This document shows positions 25,070 through 37,888 of a stretch of DNA of 64,000 nt, one piece after another (position 1 is the stretch's first letter; each line of letters opens with the position of its first letter). This DNA is from Druceiella hillmani (Eukaryota; Arthropoda; Insecta; Lepidoptera; Hepialidae), in the NCBI GenBank assembly GCA_039881145.1, contig JAYKKI010000003.1, positions 7,957,501 through 8,021,500 of the forward strand, in the 5' to 3' direction. Below the pieces are notes generated by a model. It saw nothing but the letters and a program-made list of their open reading frames with translations. It was not told where the DNA came from and did not search any database. Both the position numbers and the translations under genes were made by a program.

Positions 25070-25560
25070 ACTAGTTTATAAATTGCCTCACCGTTAGATC
25101 TTGTTGAATTTCATCAAAATCCGCACCAAAATAGTCTAGTATAACCGCTATTTTATTTGAGAAAATGTTCGACGCACGCAAATGAAAGTATATACATGTA
25201 CATTAGCGCCATATCAAGAGGTACATTCAACTATCTCACATTGAAATATAGAACGGCGTGAAGAAAATTATACGCTCGCCTTTGCAACAAATATATTTCG
25301 CTATCTTCATTAAGACGCCATGCTCGTACATACCTCACATCGACGATTACATTTTTTGCCATAACAAGCTGAATCATCCGTTACGAGGTAGAAGGTTTTT
25401 TGTAACCGAACATTATGGTTTGTAAAATTTCCCAAAAAATGCAGTTAATTATTTTTACTCATAAATGCTAATATTATTGCGGGCGTTGTTTAAATGTGAA
25501 ACGTATACTTTATACACGACTTTATGATGACCAAATAAATATTTTTTAGGGTTCCATAGA
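25070..25560 (+). repeat. Diverged relative of the foldback-element interior
   Basis: This segment aligns by eye with about 16925-17280 inside the foldback element. Shared ordered motifs are TTGTTGAAnTTCATC, GAGGTACATT or its partner, ACGGCGTGAAGAAAATTA versus ATGGCGCGAATAAAATTA, and GnGGTAGAAGnTTTnTTGTA followed by nATTATGGTnTGnAA. No long inverted arms are seen around this copy, so it is an older or truncated member. Confidence 0.5.
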
Positions 25561-25979
25561 CAAACTAGAAACGTTTTGTAGTTTCATCATCTTCGGATAG
25601 TTGATTGTTTTTCGGCCAATATACCGCAACAATTTTTTTCACAGACTTTTAGTGCTATTACCCTGAAATTTGACAATTATATATTTTTAACACACAAAAG
25701 TTAGGAACTATCTTAAAATCTTTAAAAAAATGTTGTATACCTTCTCCACGACATACATAGAAAGGATATTTACTTTCGCATCCCCAATTGTTCAGGGTAT
25801 CCTTGAGTATATCTTATAAAAAAATTGGGGTTTTGTCGTAAATTTTTGATGCAGGGATCTAATTAGGGAATAGTGAATTAATCTTCAAAACATTTCAGCT
25901 TGATATTATGAAATGGAAAATACATAGCAACAGACTGCAAATGTTCGCAGGCTCAAACTTAAGTTAAAATCACAGGGGA
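25561..25979. other. AT-rich DNA, nothing identified
   Basis: No gene or repeat could be supported. Confidence 0.4.
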
Positions 25980-27010
25980 TGCCTCCCATTCTGTCGAAGG
26001 TATATCGGGTTTGTTAAATCTGCATCGGATTTTGAGATTGTGGTCATCTTTTTTCTCAAGCATTGCTCCAAGATACTTATAATGGTTGACTAATACTTAT
26101 AATGGTCCCAAGATACTTATAATGATTGTTCAAGAGCAGTCCCATTTATGGTGATATGCGAATATTTGGTTGGCTTTTAACCGTGAATTTTGTTTTTGGA
26201 TTTGCAGTTAGCTGATTCCGCAGTGAGAGCTTGTACTACTTACTACGTCGACAAATGTTTGAAAACTTTGCGTACTATCAGATACCAACATAGTGTCGTC
26301 TGCGTATGTAATGTTATTAACAAGTTTTTATTTTGAGAAAAATTGCTTCACTTACTTTTTTCAGAGTCTCTGAGAATAAAGGTTCTGGTTCAAAAAGATT
26401 AAACAGTAAGGCAGTAGAAGGAGATAAGGTGTAGCCATCTCTTAGCTTGCGTAAAATTTTCATCGAAGATGAAGCTGCTTATCAAATCTTACATTCACAG
26501 TTTTTTACAGTAGACGTTCTTGATTATTTGTAGGTTACGTTATATCTATTCCCACTCTTCCCAATAGTTTGATGAGTTTCGCATGTTTTATGGTATAACT
26601 ATATTTGACTGTTATTGAAAAAGAAAAAACCGAAAAAAAAGTACTGCAATAATTATCTTTTTCGATATATATCAAATACTATAAATCCACATAAATGACA
26701 ATGTATTTTTGGTGGTTTGTCTACGAAATTTCAATATTGCCATCAACAAAATTAAACAGACCGGTGTAAATTACTAATTGATAACGAAATAATAGAGCAA
26801 GAGGTTATTTTAATCTGTTATCTCATAACAGACATGCGAATATCTTTTGTAATGAATAAAGTAAAGAGTAGAAGTCATTATTTACGTCCCAGGATGGTTC
26901 TACTAAAATTCTGACGGCAAAAAAATATCTTTAGTTCCAAATCCTGATCGAAAACCAAAAATCTATCTGTCGAATATCGGCTCACATGTAGTTATTTTGA
27001 GGAAAATCCT
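25980..27010 (-). pseudogene. Decayed LINE reverse transcriptase with intact YADD box
   Basis: On the minus strand, in order: a remnant of the 'QFGFRxGxGTREALFA' motif near 26960-26900, then an AT-rich interruption of roughly 250 bases. Next come HAKLIKLLGRVGIDIT (26580-26530), a palm segment LRDGYTLSPSTALLFNL (cf. 'VRQGCxLSPxLFNL'), then NNITYADDTMLVSDS. The YADD codons span 26295-26306, so the catalytic aspartates are kept. After them come ITINGTALEQ and YKYLGAMLEKKDDHNLKIRC, the 'xYLGS-x(5)-DH-xxEIxxRI' element. Frames shift several times and stops are frequent. It belongs with the insect endonuclease/RT LINEs of the RTE/CR1-like kind; clade not certain. Confidence 0.75.
26068..26129. repeat. 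Local triplication within the reverse transcriptase relic
   Basis: The phrase (CCAAG)ATACTTATAATGGTT occurs three times in about 60 bases, in the segment that encodes the YKYLG motif on the minus strand. It is a small tandem duplication that arose after the LINE inserted. Confidence 0.85.
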
Positions 27011-29359
27011 GAATATCTGGCTCATTAAAGATATGTTACGCTAAACATTGCATTTACATAGGTTATTTATTTTAGTTACGCTGAAATGTTATTAGGTGAA
27101 ATATCTATAAATACCTAAATATGTATATAAGCACTACTGGTACTCGACAGGCTCCTATTCATTATATTTCGACGCTCTTAATTCTTAGGTTATCTGACTC
27201 ACAGACTATACTTAATTGGTTAAATGATAAAAAGCTTTATACTTATAACGTATTTTAAATTTTGAATCTTCTTAAAGTTTGTCTTAGAGCTTTATTTTGA
27301 AGAAATACGAGTAATACTGGAAACGGTTTATGTTTTAATTTTTATTTGACAATTCATAACAAATTCATTAAACAGTATTAGATGTTTTAACAATATTTAG
27401 TTGTTTAGCATCAAATACCCTGTACCGTATTGGGTAATTTAAATATCGACCCAAATTACTAAACGAGTATGACGATAAATGAAAATAAGGGGCTCTTTGA
27501 ATGAACCACAAATGATTAAGTGGAAATTAAACACAAAGATTGATACATAAGTTCAATTAATTCGATAAACATCAATTTGAATTGACAAAAATACAATTAG
27601 TTTTATATTTTCAAATGTAATTGATTATCAATTACAGTTATTATTATTTTATTTACTAAAAATATACGTGTTCAATCAGATCCGTCTTTCTTGAGACTTG
27701 TTTCTACGAGAACTACAGTACAAATACCCTCATGCTTTCGTAGTTGCTATTGCACATGTGATTTTAATATAAATTACGTGCATTATACACACGTATAGCA
27801 CGTATTATGTACTAGATATTTTAATGTATGTGGACACTGATATTTATAACAATAATTTGCTTGTCAATACTTCCTTTAGAGTTACAATTAAAATGTGAAT
27901 TTGATTAATAAATAATTGACCTTGTGCCTACATCCGACTACCCTTCTAAGCGGGATATTAGTTTATATTCTTCATATTATTTTTGTTCACGAGAGATTCA
28001 GGCCAGTACTTACATTTACGAAAAGACTATACGATCACTACGTCTGCAAATAATTTGATATTTACGTAAACACACAATTTTTATTCACACCATCAATTAA
28101 TACTTAACATATGTGGTAATTTTTGTTTTTCCAGTTAAAATACATTTAGAAAAAAATTAGCTGCATTTACATAAGTATATATTTGTATAAGTACATAAAA
28201 ACTATGTAGATATTAGGCAAGTTTTATTATTTTTCAGACGATTTTTAAAACATTTACCCAAATAGTTTTAGCATCGAAATTCAGTTTCTTTTAAAATGTA
28301 GAACTTGAAGAGAGAACTTTTCGTAGAACGCTCTTCAGTGATAAAAAGTTTATAATTAGCGACCATCTTTATAGAGATGCATGCTAAATATATTGCAAAT
28401 TTCTCCAGAATCAACGAAAATAGCAAGAGAATATTCTAAAGATTCGATTGTTTAATAGATTTCCTAACAATTTTCCAAATACATTAAATAACTTGACAGT
28501 TTTTTTTCATTGCAACGACCTGTATGATTTATTTTAAGTAAGCGAGATTTGGTCGATTAGGAACTAGTCATAAACGGGACATAGTGGATAGTTTTAATAT
28601 TTAATAATAGTAAAATCAAAGGTATTAAATTTATCAACAATAAAATGGAATATAATTCCTAGGTTTTTCATTCTCAAACTGATACTGGAACCCAGTGATA
28701 AACACATTTAACTAACTCTAAGATATCATTAAATCTAACTGACCCTGATTAAGAGTGACAATTGCGGTTGGTATAGAGTAGATTAAAAAACAAGTTAAAT
28801 TTTTAGATTATAATTGTGAAGAGGATACATTTTAGTAATACTAAAAATATATACTGAAGAAAAAAGAGAAAAAACGATTTCTCACGGCACACCATTTTTG
28901 AGTTAAAATCTAATATTTTTATAATCTAAATTTTTTTTTTAAGCTAAAATTTTTAAGAAACCTAACTGACTGCAAATAATTAACTTAAGTGTTTGGATAT
29001 AAGTAAAAATTAATAATAAATTCAGTTTTTCATGTGTTTTCCATAATTTGTAGTGAAAACAAAATATGATAGTCTTATTTCAAGAAAAATTATGACAATC
29101 AAAAAGTTATGGTTAATGGGCTATTAGCATAGATTACCTGTTAGGAACATCATACAGCATTTATATATTATAAAAAACGATCTTTACTAATATTTCACCT
29201 GAAGATGTAATAATACAATGATACCTAGGTCGTGGTAAAGAAATTAAAGAACGTAGAAATAATATTACATCACGTAGTTTCATTTAATTGTAAACAATGA
29301 ATTTCTGCAAAATTAACGCAAAATATATTCAATATTAGATTTTTATCATTTATAAATAA
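27011..29359. other. AT-rich DNA, nothing identified
   Basis: No frame or RNA gene of interest. A small palindrome (GTAATTGAT/ATCAATTAC) lies near 27618. Confidence 0.45.
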
Positions 29360-29481
<122 letters not shown>

Positions 29482-29610
29482 AACATAATATTAATTAGCG
29501 TTTTTTTTCCAAAATTATCTAGAAAATATGGGAAAGTTCTAGAAGCTTACAAAATCGAAGAGGTTATATAAAGAGCACGAAACGTCCCCCGGGGAATCAG
29601 TAGTAACTAG

Positions 29611-29661
29611 TGTCCATATTTTATGGTTAACTGCATTATTAACGCGCATAAAATATGGACA
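29611..29661. repeat. Perfect 15-bp inverted repeat next to a mariner relic
   Basis: TGTCCATATTTTATG (29611-29625) pairs exactly with 29647-29661 around a 21-base loop that itself carries GTTAA/TTAAC. It lies just upstream of the transposase N-terminus. Confidence 0.9.
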
Positions 29662-29676
29662 TTAAAAGGGTATATG

Positions 29677-30064
29677 AGATGTTGTCTACTCTACGAGTAT
29701 CAATCTGCTTGCTTTGCTACCGAAGCTACGCGTAAAATAGACCGATGCGTAGCTCCTGAAGAAATATCTAAAGCTAGCGCAAAACAACGGTTTCAGCAGC
29801 GGCGATTATTCCCTGAGTGATCAACTACGCTTTGGTCGATCGATGTAATTGAAAAGCAACAGGTTCTCTCCAGACGTTGCATCCATTGATTATTGTTTGT
29901 TTCGATCGCTCAGCAACATCTTAGCAAAAACCTGAAACAGTTCATGGACCAATTTTTTTAATTCTAAGCCACAGGAATTTTACGTAGATGCCATAAACTA
30001 CCTGCTAGTGCATTGGAGGCATGAAGTACAAAATGATGGTGATTATTGTGTCGACATTTATTAA
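29677..30064 (+). pseudogene. Internally deleted mariner transposase
   Basis: The N-terminal part reads MRCCLLYEYQ then ATEATRKIDRCVAPEEISKA and AKQRFQQ. This matches the first helix-turn-helix of mariner transposases ('LLYEFKKGxSAxEAxRxI ... RWFQRFRSG'). The C-terminal part reads DYCLFRSLQQHLSKN, then NSKPQEFYVDAINYLLVHW and GDYCVDIY before TAA at 30062-30064. This matches the mariner C-terminus that follows the third catalytic Asp. The catalytic core is missing: about 390 bases remain of a ~1,050-base ORF. Frameshifts separate the two halves. No terminal inverted repeats were recognised, so the element ends are unknown. Confidence 0.75.
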
Positions 30065-30150
30065 TTTTTAATTGGAAAGATTATATAAAATTTTAATATC
30101 TCTGACCGATGAATTATAATATGTATTATTTATTAGCCAACCTAATATAC

Positions 30151-30173
30151 GCACGCACACACACACACACAGA

Positions 30174-30256
<83 letters not shown>
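30151..30256. repeat. (CA)n then (AT)n compound microsatellite
   Basis: GCACGCACACACACACACAC is followed by about 85 bp of AT repeats with two TACA interruptions. Confidence 0.95.
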
Positions 30257-30259
<3 letters not shown>

Positions 30260-30423
30260 CTGTAATCACCTCTTATAAACGTGAGTTCCTTTATTTTTAC
30301 CTACTGCGATAGTTTTCCTCGAATTGAAAATTAGCGTTTTAATATAGTATGTTTATATTTAGACATATAATTTACTAAGAATTATAACTCCTCTCCCAAA
30401 GGTTTCCCAATTTATTTTTGGAG

Positions 30424-30469
30424 GTCAATTACTCTGGTTTTATATTGTCAATTACTTTGGTTTTATATT
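30424..30469. repeat. Tandem duplication, about 23 bp twice
   Basis: GTCAATTACTCTGGTTTTATATT is followed at once by a copy differing at one base (C to T). Confidence 0.9.
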
Positions 30470-30909
30470 TTATTCTCTTTATTCTTTTCCAAACATAATT
30501 ACCGAAAATTTATTTGGCTGTGCCTTGTAAGTGGTACTTCATCCCACAGTGTTGCTACCAAGGGTTATTGAGACGTAACCTGATGACTAAACTAACAACA
30601 CATGTCGCCGTGAACTAAAAGGTAACAACATTCCCATTTTTAATTACAAAATAATATTTAAATTATATCATGTAATACATGCTATTTTTTTCTTTTTTTT
30701 TAAGTAAATTCTTCAATTTACACCAAACAATTTTTCGAAAAATCAGTTTCATTTATCATTTTAGCGATAATGAGTTTAAATTTTGTTTAACGAGCCATCA
30801 TGAAACCAAAAGTAAATTTTTCTCCCCTCGAAAGTCGAATAAAATTATGTAATCGTCGCAAAATCAATCTAATTTTTATTTTTAATATTTTTGATTAGAA
30901 TAATTAAAT

Positions 30910-30958
30910 AAGCCATTGAAAAAATATAGCAAATCATGCTATATTTTTTCAATGGCTT
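30910..30958. repeat. Perfect hairpin, 22-bp arms, 5-base loop
   Basis: The arms 30910-30931 and 30937-30958 are exact reverse complements with loop AATCA. It is a very tight foldback in unremarkable AT-rich DNA. Confidence 0.95.
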
Positions 30959-31149
30959 TGGAAAATATCATGTTGCAAGACAGAAAAATCACGAAGCGTA
31001 GTTGTGTTATTGTTAACTAAGCTTCATTTAAATATAAAAGTTATCACCTACAGTGCATTGTGTTTCGTTTCATATTTACACGAACTATTTGAAATCGTAT
31101 TCCAATATTTTATTTTTGTATTTATTGTTTAAGAGAGCTGTAAATTATT

Positions 31150-31209
31150 AGTAGTCGTAAAACATATTGATTTCAAATTAAGTAGTCGTAAAACATATTG
31201 ATTTCAAAT
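31150..31209. repeat. Tandem duplication, 29 bp twice
   Basis: 31150-31178 and 31181-31209 are identical (starting AGTAGTCGTAAAACATATTG) and separated by TA. It is probably a replication slippage product. Confidence 0.95.
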
Positions 31210-32399
31210 GGGATTACATCATAGTTATCATCTAGAGAATTATATCGGGAATCCGTTATATTCTGTTGATATGATGGATATATTCCTGTAAGGGTCCTTT
31301 GAGTTACTCTGATGATATTTATATATGTGAGATACTGGAATAACTCTAGGATCTCAACATTGCTTCCGTGCATTGAACGATATTTTTATAGAAACCCACA
31401 TTAAGCATAGGACAATCGAAATTGTACAATAATTTGTGCTAAAAAAAGTGATATAAAAATCGTTCATCTGCTCCGCGAATTGCACTTGCGTATTTTACAA
31501 TAGTCATTGTGGAAGATTATTTCCTGCAACCATGTATTATGGTTTACAACAATGTAACTTGCGATACACTGTTGCAGTTGTGCAACTGAGTAGATATTTC
31601 AGTGCACACCTAAGGCAAATTAAAATCGTATGAATCCTATTTACGTTCGTAAACAAAGTGTATTCTCACGGAGATCATTTATATCCAACTGCGATGATCA
31701 AAAAGATTTTTGAAGAATTATTAGTAATGATAGCAATATATTTGATTTAACAATGAGTTGCGATGTATTCATTATGTTGTTATAATTTAGCGATATCATA
31801 ATATGAAAAGAGAAATATAAAAGTTATAAAGCACGAGTAAAACTAGCCATACGTACAAACTTAGCCCCACATAAATATTATAATTAAATCTTTTACGTGT
31901 GTAAAGATACTATATATTTGTGAAAAAAACTGTGATAGCTGTGATAGTCAGCGTTTGCTATAGTTTTCCTGTAAACTTCAGGTTAATTTCTAGTAACACT
32001 ATTTTTTTCATAATTTTCACTTTAGTGAATAAAGTCACTAAAACTATCTTACATAAATTTTAGGAAGTCATTGCTTAGCAATTTTCATAATTCACTATTT
32101 CGTTTGGAGCACATCTGACATATAAATATAAAATAGTTTTTTTATATTATTTTATTTACTGCTTTTAAAAAGTTAAAGTTAATATTGTCATCGGTACCTT
32201 ATAAAATGCACTTATCACTGGACCAAATTTCAGGTTTCAACGTAAATCAACATCTGAGCAAAACCGGTGTAGACATTGCAACACTTGTTCGATAGTCCTT
32301 TTAACTTTCGTCTTTCAAATAATATCCCAAACGATATTATTCCACTACCCTAAAATGTTTAACGTGAATAACAATTTTAGAATGTTCTCTTATTTATTC
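31210..32399. other. AT-rich DNA, nothing identified
   Basis: A short phrase near 31828 (AAAGCACGAGTAAAACTAGCC) weakly echoes 5265. The minus frame at 31173-31373 is unrecognised. Confidence 0.4.
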
Positions 32400-32760
32400 G
32401 CTCTCCTATTGATCAGGATTGTTACGAAAGACGAGAGGTACCATATGCTGTTTTGCTGAAATTTGTTCGGCGCTATTTCTTGCGATCTTGCACGAATCTC
32501 ACTGCCTCTTGGATGACCATATGTAGAGCGCTTATCGTATGATTGATCTAACTAGCCGGCTATCAGCCACGAGGTCTTGTTCCCATAACCCTTCCTAGTA
32601 AGAGGTTTGACTCTCCAAAGGTTTTGTGATGTGGTCAAATATTTGAAAATCGACGAATGACCTGTGCCTATCGCGAATGCTAATTTGTTTGGTTATGGAC
32701 TCGCTGATTCGATAAGTATTCCGAGACAACAGCATACGTCGCCTTTATGACGTATCGAAA
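32400..32760 (-). pseudogene. LINE reverse transcriptase 3' fragment
   Basis: On the minus strand the relic reads ESVTKQISIRDRHRS, then DFQIFDHITK (a worn 'LRFFGHIxR'), and, after a stop, IQEAVRFVQDRKK followed by a weakly related tail. The last matches the 'AARDRxxWR' tail of insect RTE-like RTs. GC content is higher than the flanks. It covers the same region as 1685-1865 and 15528-15830 but is more diverged, with stops replacing Trp and Glu positions. No catalytic part remains. Confidence 0.5.
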
Positions 32761-34409
32761 GCATCAATGTATTTAAGTATTAACTATGATTGAATGTCAT
32801 TTAAAAGGGTTTTATTCTTTTAATTTTTTTATTATAAAGATTAAAGTATTTATAAGGGTTCTATTCTTTTAATTTTAAATATGGAACTTTAAAAAAGTAT
32901 TGTTTTGATTTCACAAGATTTCAATGAAATTACTCCTTTCGCCCAAAAATATTATACTTATCCTGAATTATTAAGATGCCTTGTACATTAAAGACAATTT
33001 AGAGTTTATAATGTCAATATGCAAATTGATTGTACAAGTGTGCATCTTTTATAACCCTTTTGTGTCTTGCATAATAAGTCTTAGAAATGGTATTTATTCT
33101 TATATATTATATAGATTCCTCATTAAGTAAAACGTCTTCGAATTATTAATAAAAAATTAAAATCTTGGCCGCCTATTTCTGTTCATAATATTTCCTTTTG
33201 ACTTCGTAAGAATTCGATGTTCCACGTATAAAAAAAAAATAAAAGTATAAAAAACAGCCTGTAATTAGATAATTTAGTTACTAGACCAAATGCAGTATAA
33301 ATGCTCTAAACCAGTAATTTCCTAATAACTTTTTAAACAAAAAAACGATGTTAGCTTAATATATTAATATTGGCTATATTTGAAATTATTATCAATGTAA
33401 CTAATGCAGCTTTCTTAATAATATTGGTTGTTAATCTGAAATTCTAAAACAATGGATTTATCTTATAAAATGGTGCTTGATTACGACATTAATATGATAA
33501 GACTATTATTTTATCATTGCTTATTCTTTGCAAAACCTTATATTAGACCCAAGAAAATAGGATCCGGCCATATCTCAGTCAACATTTTTCTTTCTGCCAT
33601 AAAATCAACTAATCATTGTTTTTTTAAGAATCAGCAAATCAAATGTACAGTATTATAAATGTTCTAACAATAATGATGAGAGTGCAATAAGAAACAATTA
33701 GAAATTTTTAATTTTGTGTGTACATATATATCGCTGTGAAAATATTTACTGTTTTAATTAGTTCTTATGCAGTACTGATTTATACATCTGTGTTGTATTA
33801 GTGAAATAAAATAAATAAATGTGAATTTTCTTCTTTTAAATTGTCATAGATTGTAATTTCTTCAAATAATACAAAAATAAATAAAAAACATAAGAAAATT
33901 AGTAAACTTTCACGACTTAGTGGCGATATTAGTGATCTTTAATGTCACACGTTTATGTCCTTACGTAACACAAGCCATATTATAGTTATTGTATACGACG
34001 CATAAAATAAGTTATAGTTCACATATTATGTTTATGGAATTATTGTTGATTTATGAATGATTGATATTATATTATTTGATAAGGAATCTGGACAATTAGA
34101 TTATACGGATTATACACAGGGATGAAATTACTATAAACTAAATATTTCAACAATGTCACCTTAATTATACAGATTTTAGATACTCTCTTCATCCATAAGG
34201 TAAAAGTCAAAATTTGTCTTGAAGGACAGAACATGATTGGACTTTTTTTTTAACACAATGTTGGCCAACGAAAACAATTATAAAATAACAAGCCATAAAT
34301 TTTAACTCTGCTATGGATATTTTATATAGAATAGAACAGAACTTTATTTGCATTAAAAGTTGTTACATAATATCTTTGGAGTGTCACGCATTTAACTAAT
34401 AATTAATAA
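32761..34409. other. AT-rich DNA, nothing identified
   Basis: A 23-base phrase (AAGGGTTTTATTCTTTTAATTTT, one variant) is duplicated at about 32807 and 32857. The plus frame 33452-33658 begins with a proper ATG but has no recognisable family. Confidence 0.4.
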
Positions 34410-34665
34410 ATCGATCCCAACAACCTCATCTTCGCTGTTCATGCTACCACCAACAGCACCTCCAGTAGCGCTGGTGCCGGCCCGGCTCGCTTCCCTGCCG
34501 AAACCTCTCTGCCATCGTCTCATTGTCTGCCGCTACTACCCTTCGGCCACACTACCCACCAACCTCACGTAGAAGACTGTTGCAAATGACGCCGTTTGAG
34601 AGAGCGTACAGCGAGTTTGTGGCTGTCGAGCAGCGCCGTTTACAACGAGAAGAGAAATGAAATAT
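34410..34665. other. CpG-rich island of unknown nature
   Basis: About 250 bases with GC near 55% and many CpG dinucleotides stand out from ~30% GC surroundings. Three plus frames are open for long parts. One contains a 24-codon ORF, 34586-34660, starting MTPFERAYSEF and ending QRRLQREEK, a charged helix-like tail like those at the ends of Myb/MADF-type proteins. It could be a 5' exon or promoter island, the last exon of a gene, or a GC-rich repeat. I cannot choose between these. Confidence 0.3.
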
Positions 34666-34872
34666 ATACATCAAAATATGTTATAAGTGTTGTATTTGAC
34701 TGTTAAAAGTATATAAACGAATCATGAAAACTGTGGAAGTTATATTTTTAATTTGTATTTCTTTAAAATCATTAATGTAAAAAAGGTTAGAAACTGGTTA
34801 CTATCGCGAATGGTTAATAATAAAAAATAAATAGGTTTAATAATTTTTACATCAATTTTTTTCTTTTCTTCT

Positions 34873-34941
34873 GGCTTATGACACAATGATTTTTTGTCGT
34901 TTTATTATATATGGGCTTACGACACAATGATTTTTTGTCGT
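34873..34941. repeat. Direct duplication, 28 bp twice, period 41
   Basis: GGCTTA(T/C)GACACAATGATT continues for 28 bases at 34873-34900 and 34914-34941 with one difference. Confidence 0.95.
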
Positions 34942-37406
<2,465 letters not shown>

Positions 37407-37470
37407 AACGAAAGTAGAAAGTAACTTTGTCTAGGCGTGGGCCTAGACAAAGTTCCTTTCTACCTTCGTT
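37407..37470. repeat. Inverted repeat, 30-bp arms, 4-base loop
   Basis: The arms 37407-37436 and 37441-37470 match at 28 of 30 positions around GTGG. The inner 14 bases (AACTTTGTCTAGGC) pair perfectly. Confidence 0.95.
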
Positions 37471-37758
37471 AGTTGTTATTAGTTTCTTTGCAATGTTACT
37501 ACATTTATAGAAGTCGTTATTGACATGTTAGTTTCAATTTAGGCTGCATTGAAATGATAATATTTCATTTATGGCAAACATCTCAAGAAAATAATTATTT
37601 AAGAAGATTGTTTCTTAATTATTAATTTTCTGGTCAATACTACTTTAAACGCCAGACTAATTGTACGTCACGTGTTTTCTGCAAAACATACGCCTCTTGT
37701 ACGTGACTTTTCCGTAAATAAATATTTTTATCCCAAATGGAATCAATCCCATATGGTG

Positions 37759-37759
<1 letters not shown>

Positions 37760-37807
<48 letters not shown>

Positions 37808-37808
37808 C

Positions 37809-37887
<79 letters not shown>
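37760..37887. repeat. (AT)n microsatellite, ~128 bp
   Basis: The longest AT tract of the window, with a few TACATATACAT variants. All open frames through it are artefacts. Confidence 0.95.
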
Positions 37888-37888
<1 letters not shown>

